Shown: in pieces, positions 8,431 through 19,585 of the stretch
Layout: every line of letters begins with the position of its first letter
Numbering within the stretch: position 1 is the stretch's first letter
Assembly: GCA_012729115.1 (NCBI GenBank)
Contig: JAAYDR010000083.1
Span: forward strand, 1-55,902
DNA: 55,902 nt
Source of the DNA: Clostridiales bacterium
GTDB taxonomy: Bacteria; Bacillota; Clostridia; Christensenellales; Aristaeellaceae
Direction of reading: 5' to 3'
Position numbers and translations under genes: made by a program
Notes under the pieces: model-generated
The model's input: the letters and a program-made list of their open reading frames with translations, nothing else
What the model was told of the DNA's origin: nothing
Database searches by the model: none

Positions 8431-9891
8431 TTATTCCTGTTGGCTGTAATGCATGCTGGGTGTCAGGTCATAGATCACCTGCTGCACCCCTGTCATGGAA
8501 GCCAGGATTCGCTGGGTGGTACGCTCCAGCAGATCAAAGGGCAGGCGGGCCGTGTAGGCGGATTGCTGGGCGGTTTGCAGCGCCCTGAGAACAATCACGT
8601 AGGAGCCGGGGGAAAGGGGGGCTTCCCACAGGGTGGCGTAGTACTGCCACAGCTTTTTCTCATAACCGCCTAAGCGCAGTTCCTCAACGAAGATCCCGTC
8701 TGCCTTGCGCAGCAGGGAAAGCCTCTCCTGGGTGACCTCCCCCTGGATGCGCAGTGCCAGTCCGCTGGAGGGGAAGGCCTGCCTCTCCACAATGGAGGGT
8801 GGCAGGGACAGCGCTATTCCCAGTCTGCGTACCTCCTCTTTGAACAGGGCCCGAAGGGGCTCCACCAGGCGGTGACCGGTTTCATCCGGTTTGTCCTGGG
8901 TATCCGCGAGGCCCGAGGGGTCCCCGTAGAGGGTATCGTTGAAATTGGTGCCCAAGGCCAGGGTTTTCAGGCTGGGGTCGCTGATGAGCTCCTTGTGCAG
9001 AAGCTGCTTGAGCAGCGTCAGGGTGATTCGTTCCTTGTCTGCCGGGCTGGAAATTCCCGCCATGGCACGCAGAAATGCCTCCCGGGCGTCCAGGTGGTAA
9101 AGGTTCAGGCCCAGATTCTCCTTGCAGGAGACGATAACCGACTCGGCCTCTCCCTCCCGAAGCAGGCCCGTGTCGACAAAGACGCAGTGAAGCTGATCGC
9201 CCACGGCCATCTGGGCCAGTTTGGCGCAAACCATGCTGTCCACGCCGCCGGATACCGCGCAGAGAAGCCGATCCTCTCCTGCCACCTCCCGGATTTGGTC
9301 CACGGCCTGCCTGATAATGGTATGCTCGTCCCAATCCGCTTGCGCGTGGCACAGCCTGGTGGCAAAGTTCAGCAGCACCTGGGCCGCATCCGGATCGTTG
9401 TGTTCGATGGGATATTGGAGACCATACAGGGAGTACTGCTCATGGACAAAGCCGATCACCCGCTCGGTAGCCGTGGCCAGGGGGGTGAGGTTCTGGGGCA
9501 AGGTCAGATAGTTCAGGTCGCGAAACACATGCTCTCCGCCAGTCATGCCCTCAAACAGGGGATGATCCTTCAACCACAGGGTCACAGCCTGGGGGCTCAC
9601 CATGCATTCCGTGGTCTCGCCGCCAAAATGGAGGCAGAGGGATACTGCCAGGCTGCCCAGTGCCAGGATGGGGATTCCGGCACTCAGGTAGGCAAGGTCC
9701 GGCAGGCTCATTTCTTCTTTTTTGGCAGGGTTGGGGGCCAGGATGATCCCCTTGGGACCACCTGCCAGCCCCTCCTGAAGCGGCGTGTCCAGGGGCATGG
9801 GCAGGGCATAGACCTGTTGGGACCGCAGGGTGTGGGCAATCAGCCCGGCCAGGGACGGATCATTGCCGAGAATCAGAATGTTGTCTTGCAT
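8431..9891 (-). CDS. GMP synthase (GuaA) paralogue with inactivated glutaminase site
   Basis: The 486-residue protein aligns along its whole length with GuaA: an N-terminal class I glutamine amidotransferase domain (to about residue 185), an ATP pyrophosphatase domain with an intact PP-loop (AVSGGVDSMV, 212-221), and the C-terminal dimerisation domain. Key residues are gone. The usual GICYGM nucleophile segment reads ALGSLA with Gly79 in place of Cys. GVQFHPE reads GLQYPIE, losing His. The substrate motifs PFPGPGLG and PPATIEWE read AFPSSGLA and SMHYSQQE. It cannot use glutamine by the known mechanism and may not bind XMP. I picked ATG 9891, five bases behind AGGAGG, over an upstream GTG. Function unknown; it could use free ammonia on another substrate. 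Confidence 0.8.
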   Translation of the reverse strand: MQDNILILGNDPSLAGLIAHTLRSQQVYALPMPLDTPLQEGLAGGPKGIILAPNPAKKEEMSLPDLAYLSAGIPILALGSLAVSLCLHFGGETTECMVSPQAVTLWLKDHPLFEGMTGGEHVFRDLNYLTLPQNLTPLATATERVIGFVHEQYSLYGLQYPIEHNDPDAAQVLLNFATRLCHAQADWDEHTIIRQAVDQIREVAGEDRLLCAVSGGVDSMVCAKLAQMAVGDQLHCVFVDTGLLREGEAESVIVSCKENLGLNLYHLDAREAFLRAMAGISSPADKERITLTLLKQLLHKELISDPSLKTLALGTNFNDTLYGDPSGLADTQDKPDETGHRLVEPLRALFKEEVRRLGIALSLPPSIVERQAFPSSGLALRIQGEVTQERLSLLRKADGIFVEELRLGGYEKKLWQYYATLWEAPLSPGSYVIVLRALQTAQQSAYTARLPFDLLERTTQRILASMTGVQQVIYDLTPSMHYSQQE

Positions 9892-9942
9892 AAAGACCTC
9901 CTGTGGGCAGGTCACCGACGCTGCAGGTGCCTTGGCCGGTCA

Positions 9943-10563
9943 TCAGGGTGATGCCTTTTCCCTGGCCCGGCCGATGATGCCAAGGGATTTTGCCTTCTGG
10001 ATGCTGTTTATGATATAGAAAACCATAGCGTACAAGGTCAGCGCCACTGCCAGCCATATGAGGATCAGATCCAGACTCATGGGCCAGCCGGGGAGGGCAT
10101 GGATCCAAAAGTCGTGAAAATAGGTTGCCACCAGAGCGCCAATGAACACGCAGTGGGCGGTTTTTCCAATCAGGCTGCTGTATACCACAATGTGGTGGCG
10201 TAGCATCACCAGGCCGCCAATCACCATTACGCCTTCTTTGAGCAGCAGCGCAAGGGTCGCCGCCCATGGAATGACCGGGGGAATTTCCGCGCTTCCCAAG
10301 GTCATGGAAAACATGGCGGTGAGCACCATCACCTTGTCGGCAAAGGGGTCCACCAGCTTTCCAAAGTCCGTAATCTGGTTGAGTTTGCGAGCCAGAAAAC
10401 CGTCCAGCAAATCAGTCAGACAGGCTGCCAGGAACACGATGAGCGCAGAATATTTCCGACCATCCACAAAGAGGACCACATACACCGGCACCGAAAAGAG
10501 CCGAAGCAGGGTGAGAAGGTTCGGGATATTGGCGTTCTTTTTGAAATACTCTCTGGCGTTCAA
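9943..10563 (-). CDS. pgsA: CDP-diacylglycerol-glycerol-3-phosphate 3-phosphatidyltransferase
   Basis: A 206-residue integral membrane enzyme that makes phosphatidylglycerol phosphate, the committed step to phosphatidylglycerol and cardiolipin. The CDP-alcohol phosphotransferase signature is complete: Asp54-Gly, Ala58-Arg59, Gly68, Asp72 and Asp76 within LLDGFLARK and DFGKLVDPFADK. Several hydrophobic helices follow. The start is TTG 10563, eight bases after AAGGAGG; no ATG fits. It has its own promoter (10607-10635), and the GuaA-like gene follows after 51 bases on the same strand. Some family members make other phospholipids, so the exact product is inferred from similarity to PgsA (short length, helix order). 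Confidence 0.88.
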   Translation of the reverse strand: MNAREYFKKNANIPNLLTLLRLFSVPVYVVLFVDGRKYSALIVFLAACLTDLLDGFLARKLNQITDFGKLVDPFADKVMVLTAMFSMTLGSAEIPPVIPWAATLALLLKEGVMVIGGLVMLRHHIVVYSSLIGKTAHCVFIGALVATYFHDFWIHALPGWPMSLDLILIWLAVALTLYAMVFYIINSIQKAKSLGIIGRAREKASP

Positions 10564-10606
10564 CGCGGGAACCTCCTTATGGGGACTTCTTTATGCGCTA
10601 TATTTC

Positions 10607-10635
10607 ATTATATCATGATCCGGGGTTCATGCCAA
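10607..10635 (-). promoter_or_regulatory. Promoter of pgsA
   Basis: On the minus strand TTGGCA (10630-10635), 17 bases, then TATAAT (10607-10612), placed about 45 bases before the TTG start of pgsA. The rest of the 10564-10896 gap holds the LacI-gene promoter and a short GC-rich tandem repeat (CCGGGAAAAG twice, 10823-10842), nothing else recognisable. Confidence 0.75.
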
Positions 10636-10763
10636 TCCCTGGATTTCCAGGACAAATCAGGCAGCGAAGGATGAATCCATTGCGGCATCCACAGGAAATC
10701 CGGCTGTTTACAAGCCTGATTCCATGATTTGATGTGTCCGCACACATTATTTTGGCAAAAGGA

Positions 10764-10792
10764 TTGCAGAGTGTTTGATGATGAAGTATACT
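10764..10792 (+). promoter_or_regulatory. Promoter of the LacI-family regulator gene
   Basis: TTGCAG (10764-10769), 17 bases, TATACT (10787-10792). A leader of about 100 bases follows before the regulator ATG, containing the CCGGGAAAAG tandem repeat. Confidence 0.7.
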
Positions 10793-10896
10793 ATCCATAT
10801 AAAAGGATGATGACCTCAGCCACCGGGAAAAGCCGGGAAAAGCCGGGGACGCCGACGGCGCTCAGGCTTGGCAGTATACGGCATAGGATGATGTGA

Positions 10897-11916
10897 ATGA
10901 CCATACGGGAGATAGCGGTACAATGCGGCGTATCCACCGCCACGGTGGACCGGGTGCTCAACGGCCGGGGAAAGGTGCGTCCCGAAACCGAGGCCAGGGT
11001 GTTGGCAGCTCTGGAAAGTGCGGGCTATACCAAGAACATTGCGGCCCGGGCTCTGGCGATCCGCAAGGCTGCCCCGGTGGTGGGTCTGGTGGTTTCCAGC
11101 CTGGCCAACCCTTTCTTTGACGAGATGCTGTGGGGGGTGGCCCAGGCGGAGGCGGAGCTGGCGGACTATGGCATCGCGCTGCGGGTTCTGCAGATGCGCG
11201 GTTATCATCCCCAACGGCAGCTGGCTCTCATCGGCGAGCTGGAGGAGGAAATCTCCGCTTTGGTGCTCCACCCCATTGATGATCCGCGCATTGTGGAGAA
11301 GGTGGCGGAGCTGGCTGACAGGGGCATCCCCACGGTGACCGTGAACACGGATCTGGAAGGCAGCCGCCGCTGCTGCTATGTGGGCAGCGATTATGAAAAA
11401 GGAGGCCGAACAGCCGCCGGGGTGATGAACCTGGCCACCCAGGGGAAGGCCCGGCTGGGCATTTTAACAGGCGTGGACACGATCCTGGGTCACCGGCAGC
11501 GGCTGTACGGCTTTGAAAGCAGCATCAGGGAGCACTGTCCCCATATTGAGATCGTGGCCCATGACAGTGCCAGGGACGATGATGAAAGCGCCTATGCGGC
11601 CACCCGCGCCATGCTGGAAAGTGATCCCCAGATTGACACGCTGATGCTGATTGCCGCAGGTCTGAAGGGTGTGTGCGAAGCCATTTTTGACTTGAAGATG
11701 GAAAAGAGCATCCGCCTGTTCGCTTTTGACAATATCCCCGTTACCCAGGCGATGCTGGAAAACGGCCTGCTCAAGGCTGTGGTCTGCCAGCAGCCCTTCC
11801 AGCAGGGGTACCTGTCCGTTCGCGCCGCCATGGACATCATCCTTACCGGAGGCGTCCCCTATGAGAAGCGGATTATGGAAAACCAGATTCGCATTCTGGA
11901 AAATCTGAATGAATAA
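10897..11916 (+). CDS. LacI-family transcriptional regulator, probable xylose-operon regulator
   Basis: The 339-residue protein starts directly with a LacI helix-turn-helix ([20 protein letters not shown]) and hinge region ([20 protein letters not shown]), then a periplasmic-binding-protein-like sugar sensor (about residues 60-339) with FFDEMLWGV and VTVNTDLEG. It is a cytoplasmic DNA-binding repressor or activator. It lies upstream of xylA-xylB on the same strand with 97 bases between, so control by xylose or a related sugar is likely, though the binding site is not obvious. The ribosome binding site is weak (GGATGATGTGA), which suits a low-abundance regulator. A short stem AAGCC/GGCTT followed by T (11919-11936) just after its stop may partly uncouple it from xylA. 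Confidence 0.88.
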   Translation: MTIREIAVQCGVSTATVDRVLNGRGKVRPETEARVLAALESAGYTKNIAARALAIRKAAPVVGLVVSSLANPFFDEMLWGVAQAEAELADYGIALRVLQMRGYHPQRQLALIGELEEEISALVLHPIDDPRIVEKVAELADRGIPTVTVNTDLEGSRRCCYVGSDYEKGGRTAAGVMNLATQGKARLGILTGVDTILGHRQRLYGFESSIREHCPHIEIVAHDSARDDDESAYAATRAMLESDPQIDTLMLIAAGLKGVCEAIFDLKMEKSIRLFAFDNIPVTQAMLENGLLKAVVCQQPFQQGYLSVRAAMDIILTGGVPYEKRIMENQIRILENLNE

Positions 11917-12013
11917 GCCAATCAACGGCTTTTTCTTATCCATGCGCCGGTGCGCTGGATTACCCATTGGTCCCCACCCATCCAGAACCGATCAATCAAA
12001 GGAGGAGAAAACC

Positions 12014-13333
12014 ATGTCTGAAATCTTTACCAATCTGCCCAAAGTGAAATATGAGGGCTCCAAGTCCAAGAATCCCCTTTCGTTCAAGTATTACGACCCC
12101 GACAGGAAAATTCTGGGAAAGACCATGAAGGAGCACCTGCCCTTTGCGATGGCCTGGTGGCATAATCTCTGCGCTACCGGCAGAGACATGTTCGGCCCGG
12201 GCACTGCGGACAAATCCTTTGGCGCGGAGCCCGATACCATGGAGCACGCCAGGGCGAAAGTGGATGCCGGCTTTGAGTTTATGGAGAAGCTGGGCATCGA
12301 GTATTTCTGCTTCCACGATGTGGACCTGGTGCCCGAAGCGGACACCCTGGCAGAGACCAACCGCCGCCTGGATGAGATTTCCGACTACATCCTGGAGAAG
12401 ATGAAAAAAACCGGCATCAAGTGCCTCTGGGGCACCGCCAACATGTTCGGTCATCCCCGCTTTATGAATGGCGCGGGTTCCAGCAACAGCGTTGATGTGT
12501 TCTGCCATGCCGCAGGCCAGATCAAGAAGGCGCTGGACATCACCGTGAAGCTGGGCGGCAAGGGCTATGTGTTCTGGGGCGGCCGGGAAGGCTATGAAAC
12601 CCTGCTGAACACCGATATGAAGTTTGAACAGGAGAACATCGCCGCCCTGATGCGCATGGCTGTGGACTATGGCCGCAGCATCGGCTTCACCGGGGACTTC
12701 TACATCGAGCCCAAGCCCAAGGAGCCCATGAAGCACCAGTACGATTTCGACGCCGCCACCGCCATCGGCTTTGTCCGCCAGTATGGGCTGGACAAGGATT
12801 TCAAAATGAATGTCGAGGCCAATCACGCGACCCTGGCCGGGCATACCTTCCAGCATGATCTGCGGGTCAGCGCGATGAACGGCATGCTGGGCTCCATCGA
12901 TGCCAACCAGGGCGATTACCTCCTGGGCTGGGACACCGACGAGTTCCCCTTCAACGTTTACGAGACCACCCTTTGCATGTACGAGGTGCTCAAAGCCGGT
13001 GGCCTGAAGAACGGAGGCTTCAACTTTGACGCCAAGAGCCGCCGGCCTTCCTACACCTATGAAGACATGTTCCTCAGCTTCATCCTGGGCATGGATGCCT
13101 TTGCCCTGGGCCTCATCAAGGCCGCCGAGATCATTGAGGACGGTCGGATCGACAGCTTTGTGAAGGAGCGCTACAGCAGCTATGAAAGCGAGCTGGGCCA
13201 GAAGATTCGCTCCGGCAAGGCTACCCTGAAGGAGTTGTCCGACATCGCCGTGAAGAACGGCGCGCCTGCCCTGCCCGGCAGCGGCAAGCAGGAATGGCTG
13301 GAAAGCGTGGTTAACTCCATTCTCTTTGGCTAA
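12014..13333 (+). CDS. xylA: Xylose isomerase
   Basis: The enzyme (439 residues, normal class II length) converts D-xylose to D-xylulose in the cytoplasm. His101 and Asp102 in [12 protein letters not shown] fall at canonical positions, and metal-binding stretches are clear at [23 protein letters not shown] and [17 protein letters not shown] chose ATG 12014 because GGAGGAG precedes it by about six bases; codons before it in the same frame have no homology to the family. It sits between the LacI regulator and xylB (16 bases away), forming a xylose catabolic operon leading into the pentose phosphate pathway. Confidence 0.97.
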   Translation: MSEIFTNLPKVKYEGSKSKNPLSFKYYDPDRKILGKTMKEHLPFAMAWWHNLCATGRDMFGPGTADKSFGAEPDTMEHARAKVDAGFEFMEKLGIEYFCFHDVDLVPEADTLAETNRRLDEISDYILEKMKKTGIKCLWGTANMFGHPRFMNGAGSSNSVDVFCHAAGQIKKALDITVKLGGKGYVFWGGREGYETLLNTDMKFEQENIAALMRMAVDYGRSIGFTGDFYIEPKPKEPMKHQYDFDAATAIGFVRQYGLDKDFKMNVEANHATLAGHTFQHDLRVSAMNGMLGSIDANQGDYLLGWDTDEFPFNVYETTLCMYEVLKAGGLKNGGFNFDAKSRRPSYTYEDMFLSFILGMDAFALGLIKAAEIIEDGRIDSFVKERYSSYESELGQKIRSGKATLKELSDIAVKNGAPALPGSGKQEWLESVVNSILFG

Positions 13334-13349
13334 GAAAGGAGGGCCCCTC

Positions 13350-14873
13350 ATGGCGTATTTACTGGGCATAGACATTGGCACCTCCGGTACCAAAACCGTA
13401 CTCTTTGACCCGTCAGGCAGGCCTGTGGCATCCCATTCGGCGGAATATCCCCTATACCAGCCCCAAAACGGCTGGGCGGAGCAGGATGCGCAGGATTGGT
13501 GGCGGGCGGTGTGCGAAACCTGCCGGGCGGTCATTGGAAAAAGCGGCGTAGATCCGGCCCAGATCAAGGGCGTCGGCCTGTCCGGTCAGATGCACGGCCT
13601 GGTGATGCTGGACGAAAACGGGGAGCCTCTACGCAGGTCCATCATTTGGTGCGACCAGCGCACGGGAGCCCAATGCGAGGAAATGACCCGCCTTGTTGGC
13701 GCGGAGAAGATGATCGACATCACCGCCAACCCGGCCATGACGGGCTTCACCGCATCCAAAATCCTTTGGGTACGGAGCAACGAACCCGATGTCTACGAGA
13801 AATGCCGCCACATCCTGCTGCCCAAGGACTATATCCGTTATCGGCTCACCGGTGAGTTCGCCACCGAAGTGTCCGACGCATCGGGAATGCAGCTGCTGGA
13901 TGTCAAGGGGCGAAAATGGTCCGACGAGCTCCTGGGCATTCTGCACATCGACAGAGCCCTGCTGGGCAAGGTTTACGAATCCCCTGAGGTTACAGGCCAG
14001 GTGCATGCCCAGGCCGCCCGGCTTACGGGCCTGGCGGAAGGCACCCCGGTGGTCGGCGGCGCAGGAGACAATGCCGCGGCAGCCGTGGGCACCGGTACCG
14101 TGCGGGAAGGCCGCGCCTTTACCACCATCGGCACCTCCGGGGTGGTGTACGCCCATACCAACGCGCCCATCATCGACCCCAAGGGCCGCATTCACACCTT
14201 CTGCTGCGCCGTGCCGGGAGCCTGGCATGTGATGGGGGTCACCCAGGCGGCTGGGCTCTCCCTGCAATGGTTCCGCAACAATCTGTGCGGCGCTGAAATG
14301 GAATGCGCCAGGGGCATGGACGTGGACCCCTATGAACTGATGAACCAACAGGCCCAGCGCATTCCCATCGGTTCCCAGCGCCTTCTCTATCTGCCCTATC
14401 TCATGGGCGAAAGAACCCCCCACCTGGACCCCGATGCCCGGGGTGCGTTCTTCGGGCTCAGCAGCATCCACACCAAGGCCCACATGCTTCGCGCTGTGAT
14501 GGAGGGCGTGGCCTTCTCGCTGAGAGACTGCATGGAGATCATCCGCTCTGTGGGCATTGCCCCCCGGGAGATGCTTCTGTGCGGCGGCGGCGCCAAGAGC
14601 CCGGTCTGGAAGCAAATGCTGGCTGACCTTTTTGGACTGCCCACCGCCACCATCCCCAGCAGCGAGGGTGCTGCCCTGGGAGTGGCCATCCTGGCCGGCG
14701 TGGCCGCCGGGATCTACGCCTCCGTGCCGGAGGGATGCGACGCTGTGATCCGCAAGGAGCCCGCGGGCGCGCCCATGGAAGCCAACGCAAAGGCGTACGA
14801 ACCCTTCTACCGGATGTATACAAGGGTCTATCCGGCACTCAAGGAGAGTTACAAAGAATTGGCGACTCTGTAA
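13350..14873 (+). CDS. xylB: Xylulokinase
   Basis: A 507-residue FGGY-family sugar kinase that phosphorylates D-xylulose to xylulose 5-phosphate. The N-terminal phosphate-binding loop is LLGIDIGTSGTKT, the substrate segment is GLSGQMHGLV, and the catalytic base is Asp240 in GGAGDNAAAAVG. The C-terminal ATP-binding part shows LCGGGAKSPVWKQ. ATG 13350 follows AAAGGAGG by seven bases. It comes directly after xylA, and a terminator-like hairpin follows its stop, so xylA-xylB end here. Confidence 0.97.
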   Translation: MAYLLGIDIGTSGTKTVLFDPSGRPVASHSAEYPLYQPQNGWAEQDAQDWWRAVCETCRAVIGKSGVDPAQIKGVGLSGQMHGLVMLDENGEPLRRSIIWCDQRTGAQCEEMTRLVGAEKMIDITANPAMTGFTASKILWVRSNEPDVYEKCRHILLPKDYIRYRLTGEFATEVSDASGMQLLDVKGRKWSDELLGILHIDRALLGKVYESPEVTGQVHAQAARLTGLAEGTPVVGGAGDNAAAAVGTGTVREGRAFTTIGTSGVVYAHTNAPIIDPKGRIHTFCCAVPGAWHVMGVTQAAGLSLQWFRNNLCGAEMECARGMDVDPYELMNQQAQRIPIGSQRLLYLPYLMGERTPHLDPDARGAFFGLSSIHTKAHMLRAVMEGVAFSLRDCMEIIRSVGIAPREMLLCGGGAKSPVWKQMLADLFGLPTATIPSSEGAALGVAILAGVAAGIYASVPEGCDAVIRKEPAGAPMEANAKAYEPFYRMYTRVYPALKESYKELATL

Positions 14874-14885
14874 AGCGTAAAAGGG

Positions 14886-14922
14886 AAAGCGGCCAGGCCG
14901 GACAACCGGTTTGGCCGCTTTT
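14886..14922 (+). terminator. Rho-independent terminator after xylB
   Basis: AAAGCGGCCA pairs with TGGCCGCTTT, extended inward by CCGG/CCGG around an ACAA loop with one internal mismatch pair, and it ends in TTTT. It lies 12 bases after the xylB stop. Confidence 0.85.
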
Positions 14923-15076
14923 GGCGCTTTCTGGGATTGCTTTTCCCTCATCGGGGCTCCTTGAATCAGGACGGTTGCAAAGCTTACAAGCATAAACCTT
15001 CCTCCCCTGGCATATACTTACAAGGCGTGTCTTGAGGCAGGGCTGCTTTGCCTGCCTTTCACAAGGCGGCTGCCAT

Positions 15077-15105
15077 TTGCGCCGCTGTCAGGTTCATGGT
15101 ATGAT
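15077..15105 (+). promoter_or_regulatory. Promoter of the GH13 gene
   Basis: TTGCGC (15077-15082), 17 bases, TATGAT (15100-15105), 25 bases before the GH13 ATG. This leaves a short leader. Confidence 0.65.
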
Positions 15106-15130
15106 AAGGGGACGAATTGGAGGAAAGAGC

Positions 15131-16921
15131 ATGCTGTTTCACGATTCCCACGACATCACCTACCGGCAGCCCCTGGGCGGCATCAAGGCCGGAGGGCAGC
15201 TTCGGCTGCGCTTTGGCTGCGATGAAAGCGATGCCGTGACCCTGCGCACCTGGGATGGGCAGGAAGGCCGCATTCCCATGCGCCCGGTGGGGAATCACCT
15301 TTTTGAGGCCACGCTGCATGTGCCTGACCGGCCCATGCTGTTTTGGTATGATTTTCTCATCCACAAGCCCCAGGGAGAGATTCGTTATGGCAATGCCCAC
15401 GATCAACTGGGGGGCGAGGGAACGCTGCAGTGGGGGCCGATGAACAGCTACCAGATCACGGTCTATGACCCTCATTTTGAAACCCCGGCGTTCTTGCACG
15501 AGGGCATTATGTACCAGATTTTTCCGGACCGGTTCTTTCGGGACAAAAACGGCATGAAAGGCCGCCTGCGCAAGATCAAACAGACTCACCCGGAGGGTAC
15601 CTTTCATGAGACCTGGGACGAGCCGCCCACCCTGGACATCGATCCGGAGAACGGGGACAACCGGGCCCTTGATTTCTTTGGAGGCACCCTCAGCGGCATC
15701 CGTCAGAAGCTGGATTACCTGTCCGCCATGGGCGTTTCCGTGCTGTATCTCAACCCTATTTTCCGGGCGCGCACCAATCACCGCTACGATACGGGCAGTT
15801 ATGAAGAGATCGACCCCATTGTGGGCGATGACGCGGCCTTTGATTCCCTGATTATCGCGGCTCGTGCCAGGGGATTCAGGATTTTGCTGGACGGCGTGTT
15901 CAGCCATACCGGCGCGGACAGCCTGTATTTCAACCGCTATGGAACCTATGACACCCTGGGCGCGTATCAGAGCCCGGAGTCTCCCTATGCCTCCTGGTAC
16001 CATTTTGATCACTTTCCGGATGAGTACAACGCCTGGTGGGGCATCTACACCCTTCCGGCTGTGGAAAAGGAGGACCCGGGCTATCAGCGTTACCTGCTGG
16101 ATGAAAACAGCGGCATCCTGCCTCGCTGGGTAAAGCGGGGGGCCTGCGGCTGGCGGCTGGACGTGGCGGATGAGCTGCCCGTGCCCATGCTTCGGGAGAT
16201 GCGCAGGGCCGTCAAAATCGCCGACCCGGAGGCCGTGCTGATTGGCGAGGTCTGGGAGGACGCCAGCAACAAGATCTCCTATGGCACCCAACGCAGTTAT
16301 TGTCTGGGGGATACCGTAGACAGTGTGATGAACTACCCGCTTCGCCGCGCGGTCATCGACTTTTTTACCGGGCATTGCAGCGCCCATCAGCTCCGGCGGG
16401 TGATTTTGCACCAGCAGGAGGTTTATCCCGCCCCCTTCTACTATGCGATCATGAACCTTCTGGGCAGCCATGACCGGGTGCGGATCCTCAACGCCATGGT
16501 GGGGCTGGACCAGGAGGGAGCCATCCAGCTGCCCCGGGAGGAAGCTCAGAAGATCCGCCTCACCAAGGTGCAGCTTTCCCAGGGGAAAAGACGGCATCTG
16601 GAGGCACTCAAGCTCCTGTGCGCGCTTCCCGGCATCCCCTGCGTCTATTACGGGGATGAGCTCGGCATGCAGGGCATGGCCGACCCCTGGAACCGGGCTC
16701 CCATGGTCTGGGAGGAGGGCGACGCCACCCACTGGAGCGCCGTCAGCGCGCTGTTGAACGAACGCAGGGAACGGCAGGTGCTGCAGACTGGCTTCCTGGA
16801 TGTGGAGGCTCCCAGTGAGGACACCCTGCGCATTCGCCGCTACGGGGTGGAGGACAAGGATGTATTTGGGAACCCGCTGACGGAGAGGGACGCGGTGATT
16901 CAGATCGTGCGCCAGGGCTAA
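15131..16921 (+). CDS. Glycoside hydrolase family 13 enzyme (neopullulanase/alpha-glucosidase type)
   Basis: A 596-residue alpha-amylase-superfamily enzyme without signal peptide, hence cytoplasmic. Residues 1 to about 110 form an N-terminal beta domain like those of cyclomaltodextrinase/neopullulanase enzymes. The catalytic barrel begins at GIMYQIFPDRFF. The nucleophile is Asp344 (GWRLDVADE), the acid is Glu373 (LIGEVWED), and the transition-state pair is His447-Asp448 (LLGSHDRVR). It probably breaks down imported maltodextrins. GGAGGAA precedes ATG 15131. The protein ends soon after the barrel, so the C-terminal beta domain is short. A weak GGGGC/GCCCC stem with a later T run (16924-16961) follows. 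Exact substrate cannot be assigned. Confidence 0.9.
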   Translation: MLFHDSHDITYRQPLGGIKAGGQLRLRFGCDESDAVTLRTWDGQEGRIPMRPVGNHLFEATLHVPDRPMLFWYDFLIHKPQGEIRYGNAHDQLGGEGTLQWGPMNSYQITVYDPHFETPAFLHEGIMYQIFPDRFFRDKNGMKGRLRKIKQTHPEGTFHETWDEPPTLDIDPENGDNRALDFFGGTLSGIRQKLDYLSAMGVSVLYLNPIFRARTNHRYDTGSYEEIDPIVGDDAAFDSLIIAARARGFRILLDGVFSHTGADSLYFNRYGTYDTLGAYQSPESPYASWYHFDHFPDEYNAWWGIYTLPAVEKEDPGYQRYLLDENSGILPRWVKRGACGWRLDVADELPVPMLREMRRAVKIADPEAVLIGEVWEDASNKISYGTQRSYCLGDTVDSVMNYPLRRAVIDFFTGHCSAHQLRRVILHQQEVYPAPFYYAIMNLLGSHDRVRILNAMVGLDQEGAIQLPREEAQKIRLTKVQLSQGKRRHLEALKLLCALPGIPCVYYGDELGMQGMADPWNRAPMVWEEGDATHWSAVSALLNERRERQVLQTGFLDVEAPSEDTLRIRRYGVEDKDVFGNPLTERDAVIQIVRQG

Positions 16922-16984
16922 CGGGGGCAGGAAGGCGCTCCCGACGGGCCCCACCCTTTTTGCTAAAGAAAGCGAGAGCATGGC

Positions 16985-18106
16985 ATGCGTTTTACTCTGC
17001 TTCGATTACAGAGCTTTCGGAATTATCCCTTTTTGGAACTGAGGCCCTCCCCCGGAATTACGGTGCTCCACGGACCCAATGGCGCCGGCAAGACCAACAT
17101 CCTGGAGGCTATGCACCTGCTTTCCCTGGGCCGCAGCCACCGGGCATCCGGTGACCGGGAGATGATTGCCCAGGGGGAATGCGTGGCCAGGGTCCATGGG
17201 GAGACCCGGCGCCTGGATGGGAAGCATGACGTGGAAGTGCGGCTGTATCCCTTTGAGAAGCCCCACAAGCGGGTGCTGCTCTACGGCAAGCCTGCCCAAA
17301 GGATCGCCGACATGATGGGCCATGCCACCTGTGTGATGTTTTCTCCCGAGGACATCCGCATCGTACGGGACGGCCCTGCCGCCCGCAGACGCTTTGTGGA
17401 CATGCAGCTCTCCCAGATCCGCCCCAGCTATTTGAAGGCGCTCAAGCAATACCTGGCCGTTCTGGACAGCCGCAACGCCCTGCTGAAGGCCCAGAGGTTC
17501 TGCCCCATGGAAGACTTTGGAACGCAGATGGAAACATGGGACGAGCAGCTGGCCCGCTCCGCCGTGCCGGTGGTGGAAAGCCGCCGCTGGTTTTTGCAGC
17601 AGCTGGCGGAAAACGCAGCCCGGGAATACGCCGGAATCGCGGAGGATCCCTCGGAGGCCTTTTGCCTGCGTTATACAGGTCCCCTGGCGGACAGCGACGA
17701 CCCGTACCGGGGGATGCTGGCAGGCCTGATGAAAAGCCGGGGGGAGGACTGTCAGCGCCAGTTTACCTATTTTGGCCCGCACCGGGACGATGTGGCCATG
17801 CTGTTATGCGGCAAGGAGCTAAGGGCCTTTGGCAGTCAGGGGCAGCTTCGCACAGCGGTGCTGAGCATGAAGCTGGGGGAGATCGCCCTGATTGATCAGG
17901 AAATGGGGGAGAAGCCCGCGCTGCTTCTGGACGACGTGTTCAGCGAGCTGGACGGGAAGCGGCGCAACGCATTGCTGAAAGCCACCCAGGGCCTTCAGGC
18001 CTTCCTCACCTGTACCGACCGGCAGGATGCCGCGGGGGCGCAGGCGGATGTTTTTTTGCGGGTCAGCCAGGACCCGGAAGGGCACGGGATGCTTACCCAG
18101 GAATAA
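16985..18106 (+). CDS. recF: DNA replication and repair protein RecF
   Basis: A 373-residue SMC-like ATPase that helps load RecA at gaps in single-stranded DNA. Walker A is GPNGAGKT (30-37). RecF signatures follow: VMFSPEDIRIVRDGPAARRR, TYFGPHRDD, and the C-terminal LLLDDVFSELDGKRR Walker B with QGQLRTAVLSMKL before it. Length is normal. It lies between the GH13 gene and glutamate dehydrogenase, not in the usual dnaA-dnaN-recF-gyrB cluster, so it has moved or the cluster was broken up. Its 63-base upstream gap shows no clear promoter, and it may be read from the GH13 gene. Confidence 0.95.
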   Translation: MRFTLLRLQSFRNYPFLELRPSPGITVLHGPNGAGKTNILEAMHLLSLGRSHRASGDREMIAQGECVARVHGETRRLDGKHDVEVRLYPFEKPHKRVLLYGKPAQRIADMMGHATCVMFSPEDIRIVRDGPAARRRFVDMQLSQIRPSYLKALKQYLAVLDSRNALLKAQRFCPMEDFGTQMETWDEQLARSAVPVVESRRWFLQQLAENAAREYAGIAEDPSEAFCLRYTGPLADSDDPYRGMLAGLMKSRGEDCQRQFTYFGPHRDDVAMLLCGKELRAFGSQGQLRTAVLSMKLGEIALIDQEMGEKPALLLDDVFSELDGKRRNALLKATQGLQAFLTCTDRQDAAGAQADVFLRVSQDPEGHGMLTQE

Positions 18107-19570
<1,464 letters not shown>

Positions 19571-19585
19571 TCCAATAAAACAAAG

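Noticed and set aside
10613-10798. Small minus-strand open frame of 61 codons between pgsA and the LacI gene
   Set aside because: It overlaps two promoters, has no ribosome binding site and no recognisable sequence; probably chance.
16985-18106. Chromosome origin near recF
   Set aside because: No dnaA, dnaN or clusters of DnaA boxes are apparent in the flanks.
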